Positions 17,067-25,907 of a stretch of DNA of 50,955 bases are shown piece after piece. The stretch's first letter is position 1. Every line of letters starts with the position of its first letter. Source of the stretch: Selenomonas sp. (GTDB lineage: Bacteria; Bacillota; Negativicutes; Selenomonadales; Selenomonadaceae); contig JAGBLH010000219.1 in NCBI GenBank assembly GCA_017635515.1, forward strand, positions 1 to 50,955. Direction: 5' to 3'. The notes under the pieces are model-generated. The model had not been told where the DNA came from. It saw only the letters and a program-made list of their open reading frames with translations, and searched no databases. The position numbers were made by a program, and so were the translations under genes.

Positions 17067-17465
17067 ATGTTATCGACTTATGACCCGTTGAAGGTCAACG
17101 TAACCTACAACAATAGGCAAATCCGTATGTTCGGTGACTCACTGTTCACGCTCGCCCGTGATGAGGCGAATACGTCTTTGAAGAAAGGCGTGAAGGGCGA
17201 CAGCACATACATCCGCAATGCGAATCGTGCTGGCAAGCTGACCATCACGCTTCAGCAGGAGTCCCCGGACATTCCGTTCCTTGAAGCCTGTGCTGAAGCG
17301 CACACGATGGCAAACCTTGCCGTGACGGACGCAAACGACCAGAGCGGCATCGTGTTCTTCGCACAGAACTGCATCGTCGAGAAAACGCCTGACCGCGTGA
17401 GGGGCAAGGACGCACCTGATGTTCAGTTTGTGTTCCTTATCCCGGATATCTATATCAAGCATTGA
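17067..17465 (+). CDS. Tail tube protein
   Basis: 132 residues, DUF3277-like: YDPLKVNVTYNNRQIRMFGD, later GKLTITLQQESPD and FVFLIPDIYIK. Located right after the sheath with GGGAGG upstream, matching the sheath-tube pair of contractile tails. Confidence 0.85.
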   Translation: MLSTYDPLKVNVTYNNRQIRMFGDSLFTLARDEANTSLKKGVKGDSTYIRNANRAGKLTITLQQESPDIPFLEACAEAHTMANLAVTDANDQSGIVFFAQNCIVEKTPDRVRGKDAPDVQFVFLIPDIYIKH

Positions 17466-17497
17466 GACATTGTGGAACAAGCAAGTGAAACAAATGA

Positions 17498-17758
17498 CTT
17501 TTAGGCATGAAAAAGGAAATTCGAGAACATTTTAGGCACGAAATTCAAGCCAATGTTCCAACTTGTTTGTGTCAAGGTTTCGGCGTTTGTTCCATGCTTG
17601 TTCCACTTCTCAACCCTTGATATATCAACACTTTAGACCTATATGGAACATTGAAACATTTAATCTTAATAGAATAGAAAAATAGAGGTAATAGGTAATT
17701 TAGGTAAATGTATTATATGCCTAATGTTACCTAATTAGCCTATATCAATAAACATAAG
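17498..17758 (+). repeat. Dispersed repeat R2, copy a (AT-rich leader)
   Basis: AT-rich non-coding stretch filling the gap between tail tube and chaperone genes. It is homologous to 46263-46514 on the other strand. Shared blocks in the same order: two TTTAGGCANGAAA repeats, CTTGATATATC, a 30-base identical block at 17650-17679 (ATTGAAACATTTAATC...), GGTAAAT, and ATGCCTAATGT with ACCTAAT. Similarity runs almost to the ribosome site of the next gene. It could be a regulatory leader or an iteron-like origin. No ORF is supported here. Confidence 0.8.
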
Positions 17759-17779
17759 GAAATGAAGGGAGCTTGTATC

Positions 17780-18091
17780 ATGGCAAGAACAAAAGTGGTT
17801 ATCGTGAACGACATGGAATTTACGCTGCAAAGCGTGACCTTCTCTTGGTATTCGAACTTGACTGACCTTTACATCAATCCCGCAAATGGTCGTCGCAATA
17901 CGGCAAAGTATGCAGATGCTCTTATCAAGGGCTGCGTGACTGCTCCTGCGGAAGTTGCAAAGAGCGGCATCAAGTATTTCGATGCGCAGGAAGACCTTGC
18001 CACGCCGGGTGAGCTGGTGCGGGAAATCGAGAATTTTCTTGGAGAACGAAATCAGCCAGGAGGCAGCAAGGAAAAGAGCGAGGCTCAATGA
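17780..18091 (+). CDS. Tail assembly chaperone (G-like)
   Basis: 103 residues from ATG 17780 behind AAGGGAG. Small protein between tube and tape measure, ending in a Lys/Glu/Ser tail. Position is diagnostic of tail assembly chaperones, which hold the tape measure during tail assembly. A second overlapping frame (18039-18221) probably supplies the longer GT product. Confidence 0.75.
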   Translation: MARTKVVIVNDMEFTLQSVTFSWYSNLTDLYINPANGRRNTAKYADALIKGCVTAPAEVAKSGIKYFDAQEDLATPGELVREIENFLGERNQPGGSKEKSEAQ

Positions 18092-18221
18092 GAGGTTTTG
18101 GCGGCTCGTATTCTGCATGAACGGCCTGGGCTATGCCGAGCTTAAGTCGATGGATTTGTATGAATTCGCCGAGGCGGAGCAAGCACGTCTGCTGTGGCAG
18201 AATGAGTGGCACAAAAAATGA
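18039..18221 (+). CDS. Tail assembly chaperone C-terminal frame (T-like)
   Basis: Overlaps the end of the chaperone gene in the +1 (equivalently -2) frame and ends 20 bases before the tape measure. It encodes about 60 residues (ENEISQEAARKRARLNERFW... to LLWQNEWHKK). It could be reached by a programmed frameshift near AATTTTCTTGGAG at 18032-18044, or start independently at TTG 18039 or ATG 18116. The helical, Trp-rich C-terminus resembles T-domain extensions. The mechanism is inferred. Confidence 0.6.
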   Translation: MENEISQEAARKRARLNERFWRLVFCMNGLGYAELKSMDLYEFAEAEQARLLWQNEWHKK

Positions 18222-18240
18222 CAGAAGGGAGGGATGACCT

Positions 18241-21200
18241 GTGGAGGAGGCTCGTAATCTAGTCTATCGGATTCGTGCTGTTGCTGACACCCAGCAAGCG
18301 CAAGCAAGCATCCAGCATCTCATATCTGGGCTTGGGCATCAGAACATCCATGTGAATGCTGACACTCAGCAAGCACAGTCCAATATTCAAAACCTCGTGA
18401 GTACGCTGGGCAGCAATGGCCAGCATACCATAAATGTGAATGCGAACACGTCCGGGGCGCAAGGTGGTTTGCATGACCTGACGAACAATCTGAATGAAGC
18501 TGGCAGTCAGGCAAACAGCCTTGCATCCACGTTCCGCAGGTCATTCCTTGAGGCTACCGATAGTGGCAGGAGCTTTGCGGCATCCCTTCGGTCTGGTGTG
18601 ACGGGGGCAGCGCGGCAGGTCGGTGTATCTGCGGTGAGCGCCTTTGCCTCTGCGTCTGCAAGCTATGAGCAGTTCAGCAATAGGGTGTCCAGCGGGGTCA
18701 GCCGAATCGGTGAGGCGTTCCGAAATCCCATCCAGACTATCCGCACAGGTTTCAGTAGTGCGATAACTTCCGTGCAGGGGAGATTTACGAGCCTGATACG
18801 GGGGGCGGAGCAAGCCTCAAGCGCAACTGGAAACCTGGGCAATGCGGCTGGCGGTGCAAGTGGTCATTTGAGCCAGCTTGGAGCTGCGGCTGAATCCGCT
18901 GGGTCTAGGTTCGGCGGGTTGAGTACAGTCCTGACTGGCGTCGGAGCTGCGGTAGCAGCGGCTGGTGTTGCAGTGGGTGGATTTGTCGCTTCGTCTGTAA
19001 GTGTTGGCATGGATTTTGACAAGGCTATGTCGCAGGTGGCTGCGACGATGGGCAAGTCCGTGTCTGATTTGCAGAATGAGGTCGGCTCGGTCGATACTAC
19101 GTTCGGTCACTTCGAGGGCAATTTGCGGGAGTATGCACAGTTCATGGGAAGCAATACAGCTTTCTCGGCGACTGAGGCGGCAAACGCTTTGAACTACATG
19201 GCTTTGGCTGGCTATGACACTGAGAAGTCCATGAGTATGCTGCCAACGGTTCTGAACCTTGCGGCGGCGGGTAACATGGAGCTTGCTGCGGCATCTGACA
19301 TGGTAACTGATGCGGCATCAGCTTTGGGGCTGACGACCGAGCAGACAACCGTCATGGTTGACCAGATGGCAATGGCATCGTCCAAGTCGAATACCAGCGT
19401 TGAGCAGCTTGGCTCGGCCATGCTGCAAGTCGGCGGCACGGCGAAGGTCATGGCTGGCGGTACGAAAGAGATTGCCGAAGTGTTGGGCGTAATGGCTGAT
19501 AACGGTATCAAGGGTGCTGAAGGTGGTACGCATCTCAGAAATATGCTCTTGAAACTGTCGAAGCCAACAAAGGACGGCGCTGCTGCTCTTGAGGAATTGG
19601 GCGTCAAGGTATTTGACGCGGAAGGCAAGATGCGGGCATTCCCCGACATCTTCTCAGAAATGGGGAATTCCCTGTCGCAGATGACTGACGAGGACAGGCT
19701 TCAGACGATTACCAAGATTTTCGATTCCTACGATGTTGCGGCGGTAAACGCCTTGCTTGGTACATCGAAAAAACGCTGGGATGAACTCGATGGCTCCATT
19801 GAGAAAGCACAGGGAGCCGCTGCAAGGATGGCGGCTACGCAGTTGGATAACCTTGAAGGTGACGTGACATTGTTCAAAAGCGCCCTCGAAGGTGTCCAGA
19901 TTGCTGTTGCTGATCGCGTGATGCCCGGATTAAGAGCCATGACCCAAGTCGGCGGTGCAGTGCTGTCTGGCGTAACAGCAGTTCTGAAGAATGAGCAGGA
20001 TGAACTGTTCTCCCAGACCAACATGAACGCCACGGAACTGGCGAAAGCCATGTTCCAAGTAGGCGGTGCAGCCAACGATTTGGCTGGCAGGGGGACTGAG
20101 GCATCGGTAGCTCTCGGCATACTGGCTGATAACGGCCTGAAAGGAGCCGAGGGAGGAACGAAGCTGCGCGATGTGATACAGAGCATTGCCCAGCCAACAG
20201 AAGAAGGGGCTGCTGCGCTGAAGAATCTCGGCGTGGATGTCAGGGATGCTAAGGGAAATATGCGGAGCTTTACCGAGATATTCCCGGAACTGAATGAGGC
20301 AATGGCTGGTCTTACGGATGATGAGCGGAGAAATGCGATTTCAGCGATATTCAATGCCGAAGACATTGGTGCAGCAAATGCTTTGCTTGGCACAACCAAG
20401 GACAGATGGAATGAGCTGGGACAGTCGGCTGGTGGTATGTCCACGAATATGTCCAATGCGATTGCCACTGTGACAGATTTGGCCAGTCAGGGTATGGAAT
20501 TTGCAAAGACGCTTGCTCAAGGATTTGCGGAGGGCTTGCCGGAAGTTGCGGCCCAGCTTCCGTTGGTACTGGCAGGAGTTTTTGATTTTCTTGCTGAGAA
20601 CAGTCCAGCCATGTTGGAACAGGGCGGTCAGCTTCTTGCGACGCTTGGCATGGGCATCATCAATGCCATTCCAGCCCTTCTGTCGAACCTGCCAACGCTG
20701 ATTGAATCCATCGTTGGTTACATTCGTGCCGAAGCGCCAGCTTTAGTGCAGACAGGCGTTGAGCTTATTCTACATTTGGCTGGCGGCATATTGAATGCTC
20801 TGCCTGATGTGTTGTCAGCGATAGTCAGCATAGGCGGTGCGTTGGTTGATGCGGCCATGAACATCCCCGGACTGTTGATAGATGTCGGCGTTGCAATCGT
20901 GAAGGGCTTGTGGACAGGAATCTCTGAGACAGGTGAGTGGTTAATCGGCATGATACCTGGTTTCTTCGGGAAGATAGTCGATAGCGTCAAGTCGTTCCTG
21001 GGCATCGCATCTCCGTCGAAAGTCTTTGCGGAAATCGGCGACAACATGGCGCTCGGTATCGGTGAAGGCTTTAGCAACACCATCGGTGGAGTGATAGATT
21101 TCATCACCGGACTGCTGCCGACGGATTTCAGTTTGCCTGATTTCGGCAGCTTGTTTGACAGCTTGCCGTCGCTGGATGATGTAAGTTCGTTCTTTGGAAA

Positions 21201-22821
21201 CCTTGCTGATGTTGGTATGGAGCTGGTGCAGGATTTGGCTGATGGCATTATGTCCGGATTGCCGATGCTTCTTGAAGTCCTGTTCCCTGTCCCGGTCATG
21301 ATTTATGAGTTCTTTGCTGAGAATGGGCAAGGGATGCTGGAACAGGGAATAGAGTTCATCACGAACCTTGGTGAAGGCATCCTGAGCGGATTGCCGGAGC
21401 TGATGGGCTTCATAGCGCCTATCCCGGTCATGGTGTATGACTTCTTCACTGGCGAAGCTCCCACGTTCATAAGCGTTGGGTTGGAAGCGATGGTGGCTTT
21501 GGCTGGCGGTGTCAGTGATGGCATAGCACAGGTGCTGGATGCTGTTACGCAGTTGGCTTCAGGCATCGTTAGTGCTTTGGCATCGCTCCCCGGCGAGATG
21601 GTCAGCATCGGTACGAATATCGTGCAGGGTGTATGGCAGGGCATTTCAAGTGCTGGTGGTTGGCTGACAAGCCAAGTGTCCGGTTTCTTCAGCAACATCG
21701 TCAGCAATGTGAAATCGAGTCTTGGCATTGCATCTCCGTCCAAGGTTTTTGCAGAAATCGGCGACAATATGGCGCTGGGTGTTGGCAAAGGCTTTGGTGA
21801 TACTATCGGCGGCGTGACGAAAGGCATCGAGGCTTCTATGCCGAAAGAGCTTGAGCTTCCGAAGGTCAACGCACAGGAAGTTGATGAGCTGGGGAATCTC
21901 CTGAGCATTGACATTCCTGAGTATAACCGTATCACAGGTTTGGAAGACCTGGGCATACAGGCTGATAAGATTGCGGCTCAGAAGAAGCAGTTGGATGAGA
22001 TGCTGTCCGGAGATGTCAGTTATCAGATACAGCCTGTCATCGGTGACATCGCTCCGCAGCGTGATGAGCTTGGCAATTTGCTTGGCATTGATATTCCTGA
22101 GTATAACCGTATCACGGGTGATGAGGACATCAGTATTCAAGCGGACAAGCTCAAAGCACAAGAGAAACAGCTTGCAGATTTGCTGTCAGCTGGTATGACG
22201 GTTGATGTAAGTCCGCTTGTGGAAGATGTGGAAATGCCAGAAGTTCCCGACATTGATTTCGGCGTGAAGCCGATGTTTGAAGGGTTCATGGCAGCCTTGC
22301 CTGATTTGGCTGTGAATGTTGTGCCTGAAATTGCCGAGATGGTCATGCCGAAAATAGATGTGCCGGATGAAACCTTTGGAGTGAACCCTGTCATGGGTGA
22401 CGTGATCATGCCAGAAGTTCCCGACATTGATTTCGGCGTGAAGCCGATGTTTGAAGGGTTCAAGCTACCTTCGTTCTCAGGCTTGTTGAAAAATGTCAAG
22501 GGGCTGGCCTCGGACATGATGAACTCCGTGATGGGTGACTTCGCAGGGCCGGTGCTTGACGCTATTCCAGACGCAGGAACAGGCGAGACAGCAGATGCAG
22601 TTGTGGCAGCCACAGCACAGACTGCGCCGGACAGCCAAAGCAGTGCTTCGTCATCGACGTTTGCTCCGGTTATCAATATTACGGTCAATGGCAATGCCTC
22701 GGAGCAGACTGTTGAGGACATGAAGACATCGTTGTATGACACCGTGAAAGAATTGTTCCAAGAGTTCCGTGAAGCAGAGTATGAGCGGATGGCGCTCAAG
22801 AACCAGTATTCGTTCAGGTAG
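18241..22821 (+). CDS. Tail tape measure protein
   Basis: 1526 residues from GTG 18241 (GGGAGGG upstream), the longest gene, as expected for the ruler of tail length. The N-terminus has three ADTQQAQ-type repeats. A TP901-like core lies near residues 265-560 (FSATEAANALNYMALAGYD). An internally duplicated block of about 130 residues (about 390-520 and 600-730) follows. Hydrophobic Gly/Ala/Leu-rich segments then lie at about 770-1200, with two copies of GIASPSKVFAEIGDNMALG. Near the C-terminus are repeated motifs, including an exact DNA repeat at 22234-22288 and 22408-22462. It ends in a charged helix. Confidence 0.92.
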   Translation: MEEARNLVYRIRAVADTQQAQASIQHLISGLGHQNIHVNADTQQAQSNIQNLVSTLGSNGQHTINVNANTSGAQGGLHDLTNNLNEAGSQANSLASTFRRSFLEATDSGRSFAASLRSGVTGAARQVGVSAVSAFASASASYEQFSNRVSSGVSRIGEAFRNPIQTIRTGFSSAITSVQGRFTSLIRGAEQASSATGNLGNAAGGASGHLSQLGAAAESAGSRFGGLSTVLTGVGAAVAAAGVAVGGFVASSVSVGMDFDKAMSQVAATMGKSVSDLQNEVGSVDTTFGHFEGNLREYAQFMGSNTAFSATEAANALNYMALAGYDTEKSMSMLPTVLNLAAAGNMELAAASDMVTDAASALGLTTEQTTVMVDQMAMASSKSNTSVEQLGSAMLQVGGTAKVMAGGTKEIAEVLGVMADNGIKGAEGGTHLRNMLLKLSKPTKDGAAALEELGVKVFDAEGKMRAFPDIFSEMGNSLSQMTDEDRLQTITKIFDSYDVAAVNALLGTSKKRWDELDGSIEKAQGAAARMAATQLDNLEGDVTLFKSALEGVQIAVADRVMPGLRAMTQVGGAVLSGVTAVLKNEQDELFSQTNMNATELAKAMFQVGGAANDLAGRGTEASVALGILADNGLKGAEGGTKLRDVIQSIAQPTEEGAAALKNLGVDVRDAKGNMRSFTEIFPELNEAMAGLTDDERRNAISAIFNAEDIGAANALLGTTKDRWNELGQSAGGMSTNMSNAIATVTDLASQGMEFAKTLAQGFAEGLPEVAAQLPLVLAGVFDFLAENSPAMLEQGGQLLATLGMGIINAIPALLSNLPTLIESIVGYIRAEAPALVQTGVELILHLAGGILNALPDVLSAIVSIGGALVDAAMNIPGLLIDVGVAIVKGLWTGISETGEWLIGMIPGFFGKIVDSVKSFLGIASPSKVFAEIGDNMALGIGEGFSNTIGGVIDFITGLLPTDFSLPDFGSLFDSLPSLDDVSSFFGNLADVGMELVQDLADGIMSGLPMLLEVLFPVPVMIYEFFAENGQGMLEQGIEFITNLGEGILSGLPELMGFIAPIPVMVYDFFTGEAPTFISVGLEAMVALAGGVSDGIAQVLDAVTQLASGIVSALASLPGEMVSIGTNIVQGVWQGISSAGGWLTSQVSGFFSNIVSNVKSSLGIASPSKVFAEIGDNMALGVGKGFGDTIGGVTKGIEASMPKELELPKVNAQEVDELGNLLSIDIPEYNRITGLEDLGIQADKIAAQKKQLDEMLSGDVSYQIQPVIGDIAPQRDELGNLLGIDIPEYNRITGDEDISIQADKLKAQEKQLADLLSAGMTVDVSPLVEDVEMPEVPDIDFGVKPMFEGFMAALPDLAVNVVPEIAEMVMPKIDVPDETFGVNPVMGDVIMPEVPDIDFGVKPMFEGFKLPSFSGLLKNVKGLASDMMNSVMGDFAGPVLDAIPDAGTGETADAVVAATAQTAPDSQSSASSSTFAPVINITVNGNASEQTVEDMKTSLYDTVKELFQEFREAEYERMALKNQYSFR

Positions 22822-22833
22822 GAGGTGGAGAGC

Positions 22834-23427
22834 ATGGCATACGTTTTGGAGGGTCGCAAGGGTGGCACAGTTCGGTTTGAGCCTTATCAGACGGGTATAG
22901 TTGACAGCGAGAGCGAGAGTTACAGCAGCTCGGTGACATCGAACCCGGTTGAGAACGGTGCGGACATGAATGACCATGTGAACAACGCTGCCGGTAAGCT
23001 CTCCATATCTGGTGTGATAATCGGTGGTGACAGCGCGGTTGAGGCACTGAAGGAAATGCGGGAGTCACGGGACATCCTCACTTATACAGGTGTCACGCGG
23101 ATGACGAATCTTGTGTTCACCAGCCTGAATTTCAAGCGGGATTACAAGAACAAAGATGGTGCATCGTTCTCAGCAACGCTTCAGCAGGTGAAAATTACAT
23201 CTGCCGAGTATGTGCCGATGGACGGTCAGCAGCCGATGACAAGCCAAGACGCTGGGAAAAGCTCGAATCAGCAGCTTGCCAAGACAGGCAATGCTGGGCT
23301 GAATATGGTTTCTTCACAGCAGGTAAGTTCGTCTGCCGCAGAGCAATTTTCGGCGGCATACAATTCGTACAGCAGTGCAGCCCCGTTGACGAGACTCACG
23401 GGAGGCTATGATGGGCTGGCATTTTAG
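22834..23427 (+). CDS. Dit-like distal tail protein
   Basis: 197 residues from ATG 22834 (AGGAGG upstream). A beta-rich N-terminal domain (FEPYQTGIVDSESESYSSSV, KLSISGVIIGGDSAVEAL) is followed by a Ser/Ala/Gln-rich tail. Position between tape measure and hub, and the sequence pattern, fit Dit-like proteins at the tail-baseplate junction. Moderate certainty. Confidence 0.55.
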   Translation: MAYVLEGRKGGTVRFEPYQTGIVDSESESYSSSVTSNPVENGADMNDHVNNAAGKLSISGVIIGGDSAVEALKEMRESRDILTYTGVTRMTNLVFTSLNFKRDYKNKDGASFSATLQQVKITSAEYVPMDGQQPMTSQDAGKSSNQQLAKTGNAGLNMVSSQQVSSSAAEQFSAAYNSYSSAAPLTRLTGGYDGLAF

Positions 23428-23450
23428 ATTTGGCAGGAAGGAGGATGGAT

Positions 23451-23807
23451 ATGGCATTGCAGCTCATAGACTTGACCACGGAAGTGGAGTACATAGATGT
23501 GGATGCGTCGAAGGTTCCATATTCCTTCTCCATCAAGCTGAAAGACAAGACGTTCGTGTTCACCATCAAGTACAACGAGGAAGGCGGTTTTTATACGGTT
23601 GACCTCTTGGATGTGAATGGGAACGTGCTTGCTTTCGGCGATATTATCCGATACGGACGACCGCTGTTCAATGTTGTGGAGGACGAGCGGTTCCCGATAC
23701 CTGTGATTATTCCGTCATGCCTTTCGGGGGATGAGATTTCAGAGGTTACGCCAAAGAATTTTGGAAAGCAGGTCAAGCTGTATCTCCATGACAGGCAGGT
23801 GGAATGA
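23451..23807 (+). CDS. Baseplate plug-like protein, 118 aa
   Basis: Beta-rich protein with FSIKLKDKTFVFTIKYNEEG, VDLLDVNGNVLAFGD and an RYGRPLF segment, the layout of small baseplate plug proteins. Start chosen at ATG 23451 behind AAGGAGG. Sits between Dit-like and hub genes. Confidence 0.6.
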   Translation: MALQLIDLTTEVEYIDVDASKVPYSFSIKLKDKTFVFTIKYNEEGGFYTVDLLDVNGNVLAFGDIIRYGRPLFNVVEDERFPIPVIIPSCLSGDEISEVTPKNFGKQVKLYLHDRQVE

Positions 23808-23808
23808 C

Positions 23809-24690
23809 ATGGAATTCTGGATAAGGCAAGCAATCCTGACCATCGGGAAAAATAAGTATTCTCTCGATAGCCTGGATTTCAAGTTTGAGATACCTTTCGA
23901 GGACACGGATGAGCCGCCGGTTGCAACGGTCACAGTGACAAACCTTTCGCCGAATACGCGGGCGAATATCCAGAAGGATGACCCCGTGGTTCTGAATGCC
24001 GGATATGAGGACAACGTAGGCTGCATCCTGATAGGGAAGGTAGTTGGTCTGCGGCATAAGCAGACGAAAGTGGATTGGACAACGACGCTGACTGTTCAGC
24101 CCTGTGCTGACGAAATTTTGGACAAGCTCATCAATAAGACCTACGCAGAGAACAGCATGGCATCTGCCATTGTTCGTGACCTCCTGAACATCTTTGGCAT
24201 CGAGGTAGCGAAATGCGAATTGTCGATTGACAAGAGCTATCCGCGAGGCCGTGTATGCCGGGGAGTATTGCGGCAGGTATTGGCAGAGATTGTGGTGAGC
24301 GAGTGCAAGAGTCGTCTTATTGTAAGAACGACAGGCCAGCTATACATAACGAAGGCTGAGGAAAGCATCGACAACGGACTTACGCTGTCGGCGCAGAATG
24401 GCCTTCTGCGTTCTGATGAGGATAAGGATGTCATTCCATTTGAGACAAAAAAGAACTCGCAGAAGACATCCAAGAAGAAATCGAAGCAAAAAGCTGGTTC
24501 AACAGAGGAACGAGAGGAAAAGAATATCTCGCGTTCCTGCCTTCTGAATTACAATGTGGCGGCGGCAGAGCTGGTCAGGATAGAATCCCGTGACCTTAAC
24601 GGGAAGTTCACGGTGGTAAAGGGCAAGCACGTTGGCGGCAGGACAGGTGATTGGAAAACGTCGATGGAGCTGAAGCCGTATACGGGATAA
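23809..24690 (+). CDS. Baseplate hub protein (gp27/XkdQ-like)
   Basis: 293 residues from ATG 23809. Early strand-rich domain (SLDFKFEIPFEDTDEPP, TVTNLSPNTRANIQKDD) matches hub proteins that form the trimeric centre of the baseplate. A Lys-rich linker (KKNSQKTSKKKSKQK) precedes the last domain. The upstream in-frame extension lacks a ribosome site. Spike and PAAR genes follow, as expected. Confidence 0.75.
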   Translation: MEFWIRQAILTIGKNKYSLDSLDFKFEIPFEDTDEPPVATVTVTNLSPNTRANIQKDDPVVLNAGYEDNVGCILIGKVVGLRHKQTKVDWTTTLTVQPCADEILDKLINKTYAENSMASAIVRDLLNIFGIEVAKCELSIDKSYPRGRVCRGVLRQVLAEIVVSECKSRLIVRTTGQLYITKAEESIDNGLTLSAQNGLLRSDEDKDVIPFETKKNSQKTSKKKSKQKAGSTEEREEKNISRSCLLNYNVAAAELVRIESRDLNGKFTVVKGKHVGGRTGDWKTSMELKPYTG

Positions 24691-24702
24691 GGTGGTGAGG
24701 AA

Positions 24703-25200
24703 ATGGTTGAGGTAAACAGTTTCCAGTATGAGCAGACGCATGATCAGAAACTCAAGGAGTCGGTCTGCGTGGCTGCTACGGTGAAAGTCATAGCTTTTGA
24801 CAAAAAGAAGATGACAGTCAATGTGCAGCCTTTGTCGAAACATCTGGAACATGGCAATTATGAAAGCCAGCCGCCGATATTGCGCGTCCCTGTGATGTGC
24901 ATGAAAACTGGCGGTTTTATTGTGCGGCCTTGGATAACGGTCGGTGATGTTGGATTGGTGGTTTATCTTGACCATGACCTTGACAGCACAGTGTCCGGCG
25001 GCAAAGAGGCTGACCCGCTGACAGAACGCAATCACGCGACATCTGATGCCATATTCATAGGCGGGATAGTGTCAGGGAATTATTCTGCACCTGGCATTCC
25101 AGATAATGCGCACGTCATTTCAAGTGAGGACGGCGGGAGCTTCATAGCAATAGCCAAGGATTACATACGGATTAAGTCACCGATGGTCTATATCAACTGA
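24703..25200 (+). CDS. Baseplate spike (Gp138 N-terminal-like)
   Basis: 165 residues with an OB-fold-like region (VAATVKVIAFDKKKMTVNVQ, then PILRVPVMCM and WITVGDVGLVVYLDHDLD). This matches Gp138-type membrane-piercing spikes. The C-terminus ends in a short beta segment (IAIAKDYIRIKSPMVYI). The PAAR tip gene follows at once. Confidence 0.8.
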   Translation: MVEVNSFQYEQTHDQKLKESVCVAATVKVIAFDKKKMTVNVQPLSKHLEHGNYESQPPILRVPVMCMKTGGFIVRPWITVGDVGLVVYLDHDLDSTVSGGKEADPLTERNHATSDAIFIGGIVSGNYSAPGIPDNAHVISSEDGGSFIAIAKDYIRIKSPMVYIN

Positions 25201-25213
25201 GGAGGTGGGCAAT

Positions 25214-25534
25214 ATGCCACCGGCAACAAGACTAGGGGACAGCACTACGGGAACCTGTGACATAGGTCTTCCCTGTTGCCCGCATGGAAGAAGCGGCACG
25301 AATAGTGTCGTTTCTCCTGACGTGCTTATCAACGGCCTTGGGACGCACCGAAAGGGTGACACAGGGCCGTGCAACTGTCCGCATGGAGGGGCGTTTGTCA
25401 GCGTTGGTGCTTCGGCAACGGTTTTTGTGAATGGGCGAGGAGTGACACGCATTGGCGATGTGACGATTTGCCAGAGCTGCGGACAAAGCGGCAACCATGT
25501 CGTTGGCAGTCCGAACGTCATAGTGGGCGGGTGA
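25214..25534 (+). CDS. PAAR-motif spike tip protein
   Basis: 106 residues with PPATRLGDSTTGTC at the start and repeated Gly/Asn/Val strands (VNGRGVTRIGDV, GSPNVIVGG). Several Cys/His (GLPCCPHG, CNCPHGG, ICQSCG) likely bind a metal at the tip. ATG 25214 lies behind GAGGAGG. Sharpens the central spike for membrane piercing. Confidence 0.88.
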   Translation: MPPATRLGDSTTGTCDIGLPCCPHGRSGTNSVVSPDVLINGLGTHRKGDTGPCNCPHGGAFVSVGASATVFVNGRGVTRIGDVTICQSCGQSGNHVVGSPNVIVGG

Positions 25535-25538
25535 TGGC

Positions 25539-25907
25539 ATGGACAACATGACGCTTTTGATAGACCCGGAAATTCGTGACTTGGTGTTTGACGAAGGTGG
25601 CAATTTCAAGAAAATCTATGATGAAGATACTGTGGTGCAAAATGTTCGTCATGCCCTCGTGACATGGAAAGCTGAGTTCTTTGCGGATGAAACCCACGGT
25701 ACGGATTATGAACGCATCGTTGGGAAGAATCAGAACGAGGTAGATATGAGCGAGGTCAAAGAAGTGCTGCGTGAGGCAATATTTCAGGAGCCGTATGTGC
25801 AGAGGGTCGATTCTCTTGAGGTGACATACGACAACCGAAGCGTCACGGCAGTGTTCCAAGGAACGATGATAAACGGTGAGAAGGTACGATTGGAGGTGAC
25901 GGCATAA
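25539..25907 (+). CDS. Baseplate wedge protein (gp25/W-like)
   Basis: 122 residues containing the gp25-like fold: VVQNVRHALVTWKAEFFADE, then a conserved GTDYERI and a helix with REAIFQEPYVQRVDSLEV. Shares the usual place before baseplate J, and overlaps it by one base. Confidence 0.8.
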   Translation: MDNMTLLIDPEIRDLVFDEGGNFKKIYDEDTVVQNVRHALVTWKAEFFADETHGTDYERIVGKNQNEVDMSEVKEVLREAIFQEPYVQRVDSLEVTYDNRSVTAVFQGTMINGEKVRLEVTA

